A stretch of DNA of 64,000 bases from Bisporella sp. PMI_857 (lineage: Eukaryota; Ascomycota; Leotiomycetes; Helotiales; Helotiaceae): NCBI GenBank assembly GCA_021307315.1, contig JAJSPD010000003.1:1178001-1242000 (forward strand). Reading direction: 5' to 3'. This document shows, in pieces, positions 44,375 to 55,845 of this stretch. A model generated the notes under the pieces. It ran no database searches. It saw only the letters and a list, made by a program, of their open reading frames with translations, and was not told the DNA's origin. The first letter of the stretch is position 1. Each line of letters opens with the position of its first letter. The translations under genes were made by a program, and so were the position numbers.

Positions 44375-45571
44375 AAATTGACAGAGCGACGGGCATAGAA
44401 AAGTGTGAAGGCGCCTCCGACCTCCTCGCTCTTCGGGTGAAAGATCCTGAAACGTACGGGGCGAGCCTTTGAATGGACATATGCTATTTTGCTAGCCAGA
44501 GAGGAAACAAGAGCTGCAAAAATATACTGGTGATAGGTGGGGTCGATGGCAACAGACGCCGTAGCGGTTGTTGGATTGCAGCCATTAAGGAACATGGCCC
44601 GATTTTTCTATGCACATAGCATAGACAAATAGCCCATCACAATTGTCGAAATGGTTCGCGAACTCGAGCTAACTGAACAAGGAACAATGTACATCTCGAA
44701 ATTTCATTCTGGATCATTAATACATCAGACAACTATGCGTCTATCGCTGATTCACCCGATCACATCACTATATTCTAGACCCAGACAGCAACTATATAGC
44801 TTGCCTCAGCTAGTTTTTTCCAGTGATAGAAGGTCTGATCTCAATGACCCCTAAATAAGAATGATTCATCCCTGGGCTCGATGCATCGACTCTCACCCTC
44901 CACCAACTATCGCCCTACATGTCAGCTCAGAAAGCCGGGCGAGCCGTCTCTGGTAATATTCTAAGCTACGGTACTCGATATTGCGCCGTAGAATGATAAT
45001 TTGAGCCAGCATAACTATGTCTTAGCTCGCATCCATATCCGCTATATGAAAGATAATTACAAAACGGAGACATTGGCTATATTCACGAATGTGCCATTGC
45101 AGTTTCATCAACAAGATACCTGCAATGGTTAACTATCATTCAAGGTTATATATATCATATCACGAAGCACATTCCCGCTTTGGTCAGATTATTTGCAGTA
45201 TTTCAGCAGTATTTCCGGAAACATGGTAGCCCTGAGGGAGACGGTTGATGGATGCAAATACCACATTCATTTGCTATAGTAAAGGGCAATCTTGAGCCCA
45301 CCACCTACCATATCTGCCCTTGTTGCACTCTCCCTATCAATCTCCATAATTTTACTGAAATAGAAGATCCATGAGCACGCCACCATCGGCCGATTGTCAC
45401 CGAGCAGTTTATCATCTCTTTCGGTTCCATCTGGCTTCTTTTAAGAAACCTCATATTTATACAGAACAAATACAGCCGTTATTCCGTTATTAAATTCCAT
45501 CCATTGTTGGAGGTTCCAGGAACACCTCAACAGGCAGAAAAGACGAAGAGGAGACTTTGACTTTTCATGCC
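44375..45571. other. intergenic
   Basis: About 1.2 kb of convergent spacer. A 158-codon minus frame (44119-44595) runs through the pop7 coding strand and is rejected as its shadow. No other feature is seen. Confidence 0.55.
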
Positions 45572-47606
45572 TCATCTGATAGAGGTCCTTCTAACTCCAG
45601 CAGTCACTTCTGAAGTACTCGCACGGGCTTGCGGGAAACGCTTCCAGCAATGGTCACGGTTATGCCCCAGGATTCCACAGTTAGAGCAAGGGCCATTGAG
45701 CCACTTTGGACGAGTTTCTGGATAGCGGTACCAGCATGATATCTCAACATGGCCTTCTTTTCGGCAGTGTTTGCACCAAATATCCTCATCACTGTTTAGT
45801 TCCTTGGTTCGTGGACTTCTTCGAATAGTCGCTTGTTTGAGTGGACTCGAAGTCAAAGTTTCATCTATTGGATGACGTCGAGAAGTGGTGGCACTAAATG
45901 CTTGAATTTTCGCTGTTATACTTCTGGTTTGCGCTGTTCCATTTGGAGTGCTCAGCTTCTGTACTGTTGTTCCGTTGAGGATATTTGCTGTTGGGGTGCT
46001 GAGCTTCTGCAAAACGCCATTTCCCTTCACCGCTGCTGCCGCTTCATTCATAGGCATAGGCTTTTCGTCTGGTTTGCCAAAACAAATCAGCTTTTTACAG
46101 TCTACATCGCCGCAATCCATGCAACCATTGGCCATGGGTCTCCCATTTTTCTCGGCCTGAGCACTTGATAGAGAGCTGTTAGGGTTCAGACTTAGTAGGA
46201 CATCACCTCTAGAGGTGAGTCCAGAACCAGATTCAGAATTGCACAAAATAGCTTCCCAATCGGCAACTCCATCAACCTCCTGCTGTATAGTTGTATTAAT
46301 AGGAGATACAACTGGTTTCTGGTTCTGGAATCTATCCTCAGTCAAAATGGGCTGCAATCTTCGTTCTCTGTCGGCTTGCGCCGTGATTAAATACCGATCC
46401 CAGGCCGCTTGCACTTCTTCTTTCCTACTTTCATTATTGAAGACGGGTTGGTAGAGGCTCGAGGGCTTGTATCCAATTTCTTCGATGATGTTAATTAGCT
46501 GACTTTGATTGATTTGAGATGAAATCGATTGACGCTCTTCGTCTCTGCTTGTGCTATTGCTAAGTTGGGATGAGAGATTCTTTTCGCCAATGTGCCCAAA
46601 GTGAGACATATTGGCCGGTTGGGGGCCGTCGTGAACAACCCTGAACGGTTCCGGTGACCGGCTGTCCGCTGCTATATTGCACTCTTCGCCAATTCTATTT
46701 CCAAAAGCATACTTGATCTTGGCTCTCATATAATCGTCGCATTGTATCCGCGCTTCCGCAATATGTGTGCTCTTCCGCTTAGCCTGAAAGTATTCGGTGT
46801 TTTCCAGCTCGGACTCTGTCCACCATTGTTTAGTCTCCGCGTTGTCCAGGTTTGCATGTTGGACGAAACTTCTCACGCAGTCCTCAGTATTGATGAAAAG
46901 GACGAACTCAAGATTCAAGGATTCTTGAGGCTCCGAAACGGAGGGAGGATTTTCTTCTACATGGCATAGGTCAGTAAGATCCAAGAAGAAAGCTCAATCA
47001 AGATCCATCTTACTCGTGGGAGGAAAGTATTGCTCCCCAGTCTGAGCTTCAGGTTTCAGCAAATCAACTTGATTAGAAGTGCTATCGGCGTCACTGCTAC
47101 TATTGTCGTCATCGCTATCATCGTTTTCATCCTCGGTGTCTTTATCCCATCTCATTTCTCTACTCATAACGAGTTCGCCCATGCGAAGAGCACGAGCTTT
47201 TTTGCTGTTACCAGAATAATGTGGTAATCCAGCACGAGGCTTGAATTTAGAAGCCTGCTTGCGATGCTCTTCTATTTGATTTTGAATGTGGAGAAGACGG
47301 CGAGCCTGATTGACCTCTTGAATCTTCAGCTGGAACAGTGTTTCCTTAGTCAAAAGTTTGATGTCTTTTGTTTGCATATGTGTGTAACTACCGATCTAAG
47401 TAGTGTCAAAAACGGCTTTTTTCTCCTCTAAAATATTGTGAAAACATACCTCCAACCGTTGTTTTTCAAGATCCTTTATCGAATCTAACAACTTAACATA
47501 CTGAAGCATGTCATTAATATGTGTCTTCAAGCCAATGGAACTGATGCCAGCGACTTACTTCAACCCAATGTGGAAATATTTTTTTCATTAGTCTTTGATT
47601 CTCCAT
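45572..47606 (-). CDS. coiled-coil protein with two C-terminal CCHC zinc knuckles
   Basis: My model has four exons: 47606-47559, 47500-47450, 47344-47014 and 46956-45572, with introns of 58, 105 and 57 bp; 604 residues. The start MENQRLMKKIFPHWVEYVK leads into a charged helical region rich in Leu, Glu, Gln and Arg (coiled coil) and then an acidic Asp/Ser tract. A long, probably disordered middle follows. Near the C-terminus are two CX2CX4HX4C knuckles: Cys538-Cys541-His546-Cys551 and Cys567-Cys570-His575-Cys580. Each is followed by Trp-(Tyr/Lys)-Arg-(Tyr/Phe)-Pro. Such knuckles usually bind single-stranded RNA or DNA. The third acceptor (AAG|GAA) is chosen because it is the only one that keeps the frame. 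Alternatively translation starts at ATG 47377. Confidence 0.65.
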
Positions 47607-49639
47607 GTCAGGTATGTCTGGTCCCCCTACATCAAAGGTTTTATTCAATGATGCAGACTCCATAATGGAATTCTCTTCAAAGGGTCAGTTAAACTCACTG
47701 GGCTCAGAAGATGGAGTCAAGGGTGCACAACGCAGAGTACCTACTGTAGTGAAAACTGCACTGCTCTATCCCAGCTGGTTTTTTTTTTGGTGGTGGGGTG
47801 GGGGGTAGTTGATTCAGCCTCTTGTTTGATGGTGAGGTGTTCTTTTATCTATCTGTGGCCAACACCGCCTATCGTTGAACGGCAGTGTTGGTATTCGGGG
47901 TTGATTTGTCGCAAAGAAAATCTATTCAAAGTCAGTAGCGGGAATCACTGTCATGTTTGGGCGCCACCAACTTAAAGTAAAGCGATCCACTGAGCAGAAT
48001 GCCCTCTCACCAAAATATTAGCCTTGTTGTCTCTACAGAAAAGAGGACCGGGAGGCGATGCAGTATCAAGAAATGGACTCTTACATTTACCTGATCAAGC
48101 TGGCAAATAGGTCTTCCAAAGTTGCGAAGCTGTGTTTCCAGACCTGTGTTTATTTTTGTAAGAAGACGGGAGAAGATGGAAGAATGGTGGTTCATCTTTG
48201 CTTTCTTCTTTGGGAAAGCAGCGCCAGCCGACAACAAGGGAAGGAACGCTCGATCTGCTTCCAAGGCATAGTATCTTCCGCACTTTATCCGTACACATGT
48301 CCAAATTCATTCGGCATATCTCCATATCTCCTTAATCAGCTTATCTGCTTAAAATATTCAGTGTTTATAGTAGCTTGTCATAATCGATATCTAGATCTGC
48401 AAGAATGATGGAGTACCAGGTAAGAGCAACACAAGAAGCAGTGTATAGATAAATAAAAGATCAATTGAGATTGTAAGCTCAGTTTTGTCCGTATACTCGG
48501 ACAACCTTCCCTGAATATATCCCGAGAGTTCAGACCACATCTGAGTCATTCCAAATGAAGTTACTAGCATATACTTCCTATCAGGCTTACAAAAAGCGTC
48601 ATTTTTACTTTACTATCGGTTTCTGTGGATTCAAATTTATGCACGCCTCCCGGAACATGCTTTTCGGAGAAATTATTATCGTCCTACTGACAGCTAGCGT
48701 GGATGTGGAGCAATCCGAGTCGTCATCTCTCAGCGAAGATAAAGTCGAGTCCGACGTTGCAGTGATATCCCTAGGAGGATGCCACTCGCTCAAGAGTGCC
48801 TCCCGAGTTTCTGGGCCCTGTGTAGCATGATTTTTGATATTTTCAGCGCCCGATTTGATAAAATTGTTTAAAGCCTGGAAATAGCTCGTTCAGCTTGCGT
48901 AGAGATCAGTGATAACCCGCCAATCCCATTCCTAGTCTTCGCCGGTGTCTGTCTGTAACTCAGAGACAAACCTTGACTTTTATAATGGCCTATTGTAAGG
49001 TTCTGATACTATGGGCCGGCCCGTTCATCATAAATTTCTTTAATATTAGATAGCTCGAATGCACAATATAGTGTGATCTAAGGCTGATTTGGCAAGTATC
49101 ATAGTCTATACAAACAATATTATTTGAAGAGAAGAACCTGGAAAGAGGGTTATCGTAAATGCGCTCGCACTCGACTATTCTTATCATGTTCCGCACGGAT
49201 GTATATTCAGCAACTATCTAATTCTTTCAAGCTTGCTCTTAAATTGAGATGGGCCTGACGCTTGCTGGCGTGCTAATCTCCTCCTGTCTCGCCTTTAGCT
49301 CATTATAGCGGAAGCAAGGGTAACTTTTAATTATTCAGAACTTGACTCTACCATTCATTTACGAAATTGATTTATGGGCTCACATAATTGATTCATACAC
49401 AAAGCTCAGGCAACATTGTATTAAATGTGAGTTGATATTAATATTCTGTTCATGTTTGCTGTTGGAGGAAGTTCTTGAGAGATGAGAGAATAGGAACTAC
49501 AAGCCCCTATGTTAACACGTGACGCGGGATTCATCGGCTTACGAATATCCGTTCGGACAAAACAAAAAGCTTGGATTGACAAGCAAGAGTCATTGTAGTT
49601 ATACCTTGCACAACCTTCTACACATTCTTTACAGCTACA
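47607..49639. other. gene-poor spacer
   Basis: About 2 kb with overlapping 60-116 codon frames on both strands. None has a domain, signal peptide or splice support. Contains T10 and G-rich runs near 47779-47808. The end holds the lipoyl synthase promoter. Confidence 0.5.
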
Positions 49640-50910
49640 ATGGCTACGACCGCGACCAAATTCCGATGTTTGAATGCACCTCCGTTGCGTCAAGCAACGC
49701 GGCATCTCATCTCTGCATCAAGTGCACGACCCTTCGCCACCGAAGCAACAAGTTCAGAACCGGCTCCAAAAAGGCGCCCAACGTACTTCAAAGATGGACT
49801 CAATTCAGTTCCTTCATTCTCTGAATTTGTCGGGCTCAAAGAAGAGCCAATAAGCAGTGAAGATGCACTCGAATTACGGACTGCAATGGTCGGCCCAGCT
49901 GGCAGAAAGAAGCAGATTACGAGGCTGCCAGAATGGCTGAAGACTCCTATTCCCAGCAATTCCAACTACAAGCAGATCAAGAAAGACTTGCGAGGGTTGA
50001 ACTTGCACACAGTATGCGAGGAAGCAAAGTGCCCAAATATCTCTGATTGTTGGGGAGGAAGTGACAAAAGTGCCGCGACAGCTACAATTATGTTGATGGG
50101 AGATACTTGCACAAGAGGCTGCCGCTTCTGCAGTGTAAAGACCTCGAAGACTCCTCTACCGTTGGATCCTCATGAGCCCGAACATACAGCAGAAGCATTG
50201 GCGAGGTGGGGCCTGGGTTACGTAGTTTTGACGAGTGTGGACAGAGATGATCTGGCAGATGGAGGAGCAAGGCACTTTACGGAAACCATTATGAAGATCA
50301 AACAGAAGAAGCCCGATATTCTGGTTGAGGCGTTGACAGGAGATTTTGCCGGTGATCTAGAAATGGTGGGAATGGTAGCAAGAAGTGGATTGGACGTGTA
50401 CGCACACAATATGGAAACTGTCGAGGGCCTAACTCCATTTGTGCGAGACCGGAAGGCAAAATATCGGCGGAGCTTGGAGGTTTTGAGCGCTGCTAAGAAG
50501 GCAGTTCCCACACTCATCACCAAAACGAGCATTATGCTTGGTTTAGGTGAGAAGGAGGATGAGCTCTGGCAGACTTTGAAAGGTATGGATTATTTTGCCC
50601 CGTTTGCCTTTTCATTGCTGATTTTCTCTTAGATCTTCGTGAAGCGGATGTTGATGTTGTCACCTTTGGTCAATATATGCGCCCAACGAAACGTCACATG
50701 AAGGTCGAAGAATATGTCAAGCCCGAGGCCTTCGAGATGTGGCGACAAAGGGCGCTGGATCTTGGCTTCTTATACTGCGCCAGTGGCCCACTGGTGCGAA
50801 GTTCGTATAAAGCGGGTGAGTCATTTATCGAAAATGTCCTCAAGAAGAGAAAGGGAAGCGTTACGATATTGGGAGACGAGGTCACAGGGCAGGCCAAAGC
50901 TACTGTATGA
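49640..50910 (+). CDS. lip5: lipoyl synthase, mitochondrial
   Basis: Two exons (49640-50582, 50633-50910) with a 50-bp GTATGG...CTTAG intron; 406 residues. The N-terminus ([22 protein letters not shown]) is a mitochondrial presequence. The auxiliary 4Fe-4S cluster motif is Cys126-x4-Cys131-x5-Cys137 ([13 protein letters not shown]). The radical-SAM cluster is Cys157-x3-Cys161-x2-Cys164 ([10 protein letters not shown]). [14 protein letters not shown] and [11 protein letters not shown] are also conserved, and the C-terminus has TFGQYMRPT and [12 protein letters not shown] with the final cluster-binding Ser. The enzyme inserts two sulfurs into octanoyl groups on the E2 subunits of 2-oxoacid dehydrogenases and on the H protein. 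Confidence 0.97.
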
Positions 50911-52156
50911 ACAGAATTCTCAAGCACTTCAACATGCGATCAAAGATATGGCGTTCATGGTGGTGCGTAGATCCGGCGTTTCAGAATCAAACGGCTCAAC
51001 ACTAAAGAAGTGTTTATAGATATGGCAATGTAATGATAGGCAGCTTTATACATCATGGTATTTGGTATTTTCTATCCCAAAGATCAGTTTTGTTAGCCGC
51101 CTGGTTAATTTCAATAAGGTATGGAACGAGATTCTCTTCATATCGTTGTAATCATGCGTCATTGGAGTTTCGCCTCTATTATTTTGCGAGCCACGAAAGT
51201 ATTTTGTGCATATTCTCTCATATTGAATCCTCTCGCGCCGTTTCATTTTATGAGAAATCAGAATTTGGCACCAGGATACTCAAATGTTGATATTTCCTAC
51301 CTTGATTGGTATGCGTAATTAGAACCACTTCCAGGTAGATGTCCGTTCCAATCAAATTAGTTATATATTGGTAGGAGGCGCCCATGCTCGGATATGTTTT
51401 GAGCACAGGCGTAGAAGGGAGCCCGCCATTAGGCAATTTTAAGATACCAAAGCATTGCAAATCTTTGCTTTTTATTCAGTTGCAGGTTCTGTTGCGGATC
51501 CCACTCCGAACAGACTTGACAAAATTTTGGAGTCATTTACTCTTGAATACCTGAACACCACGTTCAAGAAGGGGGAGATCATGCATGCAGGCATTGTGGC
51601 CAAAAGCTTAGTTCTCAATCCTGATCTAATATTTGGCTTGTTAGAGGTTTGGTATTACTACATGAAACGCTCTAGTATCAACCTTAAAAAGCATCCAACC
51701 ATCCATTCTGTCTAGACAGTTCCGTGTCTTCGCCACTTGCGAGCACATTCTGCCCTGAAAAGTTTTTGTGCTGTTAGTCGTAGTTGCCTAGACACAGTTA
51801 TCAAATTTGTTTTGGTGCCGTAGTCCGTATAATGCCCGCAAACACCTTGAAGGAATATGCCTCCTTGCCAAATCAGGTAAACGCTGTGACCAATGAACTC
51901 CAGAGGGGAAAGGGGTCTAAGCGAGCCCAGCTCTTGGCATACTCAGTGGTATTGAGAGCAGCAGAAGACGATCTATAGAGCCTGGAAATAGCTTGAGATG
52001 GCTGAAAAGTTCGGATTAGAAATTAGGAGGTATATTTCCGTAGGAATGGCCGACCTCGATAACACATAGTGTTAAATACATACTACGCAGTTTTTCCCAA
52101 TCCTCCAGTGCGCCACTGTGGTGGATTTGCGGCTCGTGTTAGCTGTTGGGATCAGC
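50911..52156. other. intergenic
   Basis: About 1.25 kb between lipoyl synthase and the regulatory region of the siderophore-type transporter. Frames up to 101 codons occur without support; the 51455-51715 frame shows no domain. Confidence 0.5.
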
Positions 52157-52198
52157 TTATCAGATGGAACCATTCCCCACTGTTGAGAATTATCTGAT
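52157..52198 (-). promoter_or_regulatory. paired ATCWGATAA sites (SRE/SreA-type GATA factor)
   Basis: TTATCAGAT at 52157-52165 and TTATCTGAT at 52190-52198 are, on the minus strand, ATCTGATAA and ATCAGATAA. Both match exactly the ATCWGATAA consensus of fungal iron-responsive GATA repressors (Urbs1, SreA, SRE). They are 33 bp apart and end about 245-285 bp upstream of the transporter ATG (52442). By chance one expects roughly one such 9-mer per 30-35 kb on either strand, so a pair is striking. Confidence 0.75.
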
Positions 52199-52441
52199 CA
52201 AAAAGATTAGATTAGTCGGATGCACCCCGACTCCACGTTGATCTCATTGGCAGCAAGCTCACCATGATCGACTTCTCTCCAGAAGCTCGTCCGTGAAAAT
52301 GGAAAACTTTGTGCTTCGGAGGTCGGCTCAAGAATGGAGAGGCCATCTTCTCGTACGGTCATCAAAGTATATAGATAGCTACGGCAAGCCTGCTCTATCC
52401 CGGGCGAGGCAGAGTTCTCGTTGACCAGTTCGCAGTTCACC

Positions 52442-54563
52442 ATGGCAAACATCAACCCGGATACAACGCCTGAAGCGCAAGGCGATGACAAAATTGCAGT
52501 CATCAACGATACCGACTCTGTTGATGAGCCTCCCAAGCCAACTCGCGCGCCGGCATCAAGTGGTGTTACTCGCATGGAAGCAGTCTACCGCGAAGGACAA
52601 GGAAGCAAAACAACTTTATGGCTTGTCGGTATCTCTGTGCTCATTTGCGCTTGGGTCTACTCCCTCGACAGCTCAACAACATCGTATTACAGCATTGACG
52701 CATCGTCGTATTATAAGCAACATAGCTCGATCCTGTCAACACTCTCCATCGCAACAAGCATCATCGGTGCTGTGTGCAAGCCGTTCATTGCAAAGATCTC
52801 AGAGTAAGTATAGCCTAGGTGGCGCCGCTGTTTTATTACAATACTGCTTATATGGAGGCTACAATATACGAATTGATCAAGAAAATCAATTGCTCAACTC
52901 TAGTTCATCCAGTGGATCTATCAAAACTGCGCAAATCACTGACATCTACCAGCATAACTTCTCGACCCTACACATACATACTCGTCCTCGCTTTCTACAC
53001 CCTAGGATACATCATTTCAGCCGCGGCCCATACCATCTCTGGGTACGTGATAGGCGAAGTCTTCGTCGCCATCGGAAGCGCAGGTCTGGACTTGACCAAC
53101 GACATCATCGTCGCGGATCTTACTCCCCTAGAGTGGCGCGGTTTCGTCTCCTCTCTCCTCTCAACGCCTTTCATCATCAACACATGGTTCGCGGGTAAGA
53201 TTGTCAGCGCCGTTCGTGATGCGGGCAATTGGCGTTGGGGTTACGGAATGTTCGCCATCATCATGCCGGTAGCCCTTGCTCCGGCCATAGGGACTCTCAT
53301 CTACCTTGATCGCAAGGCAAAGAAGGACGGCATCGTTAATATGGCAGCCAGTCGCGCTGCGCGAAGAGCTGCTGGGGTGGAGGAGGGACTTGCTGGGCAG
53401 GATGAGCCTGTTGCTATTGCTCCGACACAGCCTTGGGCAGAAGGACTCAAAGCCGGCTTGGAAGAGATTGATGCATTTGGCATGATACTTCTCGGCTTCG
53501 GTTGGTCGCTGCTCTTGTTGCTATTCTCTCTAAAGACATACGCTGATGGTGGATGGAAGAATCGGTCGATGATTGCCATGATGGTAGTCGGATTTGTCCT
53601 TCTGGTCGCATATGTTGTGTATGAGATGAAATGGGCAAAGGTTCCTAGCGCCCCTCGCCGTCTATTATTCAATAGAACTTTCATCATGGCTATCATCATC
53701 GATAGTTTCTATTTTCGTAGGCATTGCTGCAACCTCTCAGTACGAAACATCCACTAACGATCAATCTAGTCGCTGGCAACATGCGTGGACTGTACTGGTC
53801 TTCATACGTCCTTATAGCAAAGCCTTGGTCATCCCAAGACTGGGTATACTACAACAACACTCTTACTTTGGCTCTCTGCATCTTCGGCTTAGTAGCCGGT
53901 CTCATTCTACGCTGGACGCACCGCTACAAATTCCTCCAAATCTTCGGTCTATTCGTCAAGCTTATCGGGATGGGCATCATGCTCGACGGTAGACGGGCAA
54001 CCATCAACACCGCACCGATGGTCATTTCCCTAATCATGATCGGATGCGGGGGCGCCTTCTCGGTCGTCGGATCTCGCGTGGCATCTCAAGCATCCGTGCC
54101 CCACCAAGACGTCGCGCTCGCCATCTCCCTCCTGGGGCTGTGGTCCAAAGTCGGTGGTTCCATCGGGTCCGCCATCGTAGCCGTAATCTGGGCGGACCAA
54201 ATGCCCAAGCAGCTCCGCGCCCACCTCCCACCCACCGCCACCGAGAAGGACGTAAAAAGCATCTTCGGCAGCGTCACGAGCGTGCGCACAAAGTATCCCT
54301 CAATGAACGACCCGATGCGAATCGGCGCTATAGAGGCTTATCGGAGGAGTCTATATTACTGCATCGCGCCGGCTGTGGGGCTCGCCACGATCCCGCTGAT
54401 CGCAGCTTGTTTCCAGACCAACTATTGGCTAGGCAAGCAGCAGAATGCGGTGGATAACATTGGCAATGACGGGCTGCCTGTTGAGGAGAAGGAGAGGGAG
54501 GTTTTGCCGCCCGCGAAGAACAAAAAGGAGGCTTTCCTACGATTCTGGGCCGGAAAGCAGTAG
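52442..54563 (+). CDS. siderophore-iron transporter (MFS, SIT family)
   Basis: Three exons (52442-52803, 52953-53716, 53770-54563) with introns of 149 and 53 bp (the latter with a CACTAACG branch); 639 residues. A hydrophilic N-terminus precedes about 14 hydrophobic segments. SIT-type landmarks are WVYSLDSSTTSYYSIDASS in the first span pair, LSIATSIIGAVCKPFIAKISD, SRPYTYILVLAFYTLGYI and an IGSAGLDLTNDIIVADLTPLEWRG loop. The last segments include VASQASVPHQDVALAISLLGLWSKVGGSIGSAI. Such carriers import ferric siderophores across the plasma membrane by proton symport. The substrate (triacetylfusarinine, ferrichrome or other) cannot be told. The twin GATA sites upstream fit iron repression. No siderophore synthesis gene lies nearby. 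Confidence 0.88.
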
Positions 54564-55243
54564 AGGGGATGATGGAAAGTGGCAAGGATATGCCTTCTGT
54601 GTTTCGTGTAGATAGCTTGATGCCCGAGCCAACATCGATGGCTGATTAATCGTGAGAGAGGATTGAGATGCTTGAGTAGATACGAGTCGGGCACAAAGAA
54701 CAATGTTACTATAAAGACGTACCGGAAAACGTAGTTGTGGAGAATACATGCCATGAAGGACGCAAGGAGGAGGCTGAGCGCACAAAAGGGCGGAATATCA
54801 CGGATTGAGGCGAATCAGCTAATCCTCCAATAATCTCCTTCCCAGAAATCAAATTTATCAAAGTATGTGGTACATAGAAACCGCCCCTGCAGGTTGTATT
54901 CCACCCGTGGAAGTCTAATGCACCAGGAGGTGAATATTGACTCTTAGCCTCGAAGAGAAAAACTCGAATTCGTGACACAAAGCAAATCAAAGAGAAGTCA
55001 AACATGTGTGTAAATTTGATCCCATATCCACATAAACGAAAGTAAGATATACGGTTTGAACTCCATCCCATGACCTTTTGACACCAAACGGTGTTAGCGT
55101 ACCTTTTTCCAGATCTAGTCCCATATGTGCAGTCCCATGGTATATCTCTATCCTAACCCAGACCCCCCTATCCTAAAAGCAAAACCAGAACGCCTCTATA
55201 CGGAAACATGCCCTTGTACTCATGATGCGCGAATGATGTTCAT
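54564..55243. other. intergenic
   Basis: Convergent spacer of about 0.7 kb. No gene is supported. Confidence 0.55.
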
Positions 55244-55845
55244 TTAAGCTCCCTCAGCGGCCTCTGGCTTTGCGGCATCGGCACCAGCTGCTGGGGTCTC
55301 AGTGGTCTTAGTCGCATCAGCCGGAGCTCCAGCATCAGCGGGTTTAGCATCAGCGGGTGGAGCATCTGCCGGTTTAGCATCTGCCGGCTTTCCTGGACCG
55401 CCTGGGCCTTTTCCTGGGCCTTTTCCTGGGCCACCTGGACCATGTGGACCATGTGGACCCTTTGGACCCTTCTTCCTGGGTCTGCACTTCACCTTTCCGT
55501 CAGGGGTCTTCCTGCATCGCCTTCCGCCATGCTTCTTTTTGGGGCCATGCTGTCCAGGAGGTTTGCCGCCGGGGGGGCCACCCGCTGGAGGTCCATCCGC
55601 TGGAGGGCCGCCTGCTGGAGGGCCACCTGTTGGAGGCATGACTGCTGCGGAGACGTCTCCGCCTGCGGCTGGAGTGGCACCTAGGAGATGGAGTTAGTAT
55701 TCTGTTTCACGTATTGGCAAGAGAAGGGAGCTGAAGACTTACCAGGAGCAGCAACATCAGCTGTTCCTGATGGGGCCGGAACAGCAAGAGCAAATTGCGA
55801 GCCAGCCAGGGCTGCAAGAGCGATGAGAGTGTATGAGTAACGCAT
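55244..55845 (-). CDS. secreted Gly/Pro-rich repeat protein
   Basis: Exons 55845-55743 and 55680-55244 with a 62-bp GTAAGT...CCTAG intron; 179 residues. A signal peptide (MRYSYTLIALAALAGSQFALA) precedes three low-complexity blocks. The first is GGPPAGGPP-type repeats; the second a basic patch with a single Cys pair (GGRRCRKTPDGKVKCRPRKK) followed by GPHGPHGPGG and GKGPGKGPGG repeats; the last is PADAKPADA-type repeats. The composition suggests an extended, probably disordered wall or matrix protein. No family is recognised. The repeat DNA is internally tandem and likely to vary in copy number between strains. Opposite-strand frames through this region are artefacts of the G+C-rich repeats. 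Confidence 0.8.

Noticed and set aside
54044..54457. 137-codon Arg-rich plus-strand ORF and antisense partners
   Set aside because: Alternative frames of the siderophore-type carrier's third exon in a G+C-rich stretch.
55302..55697. 131-codon Gly/Pro-rich plus-strand ORF
   Set aside because: Mirror image of the Gly/Pro repeats of the minus-strand secreted protein; it has no signal peptide or splice support.
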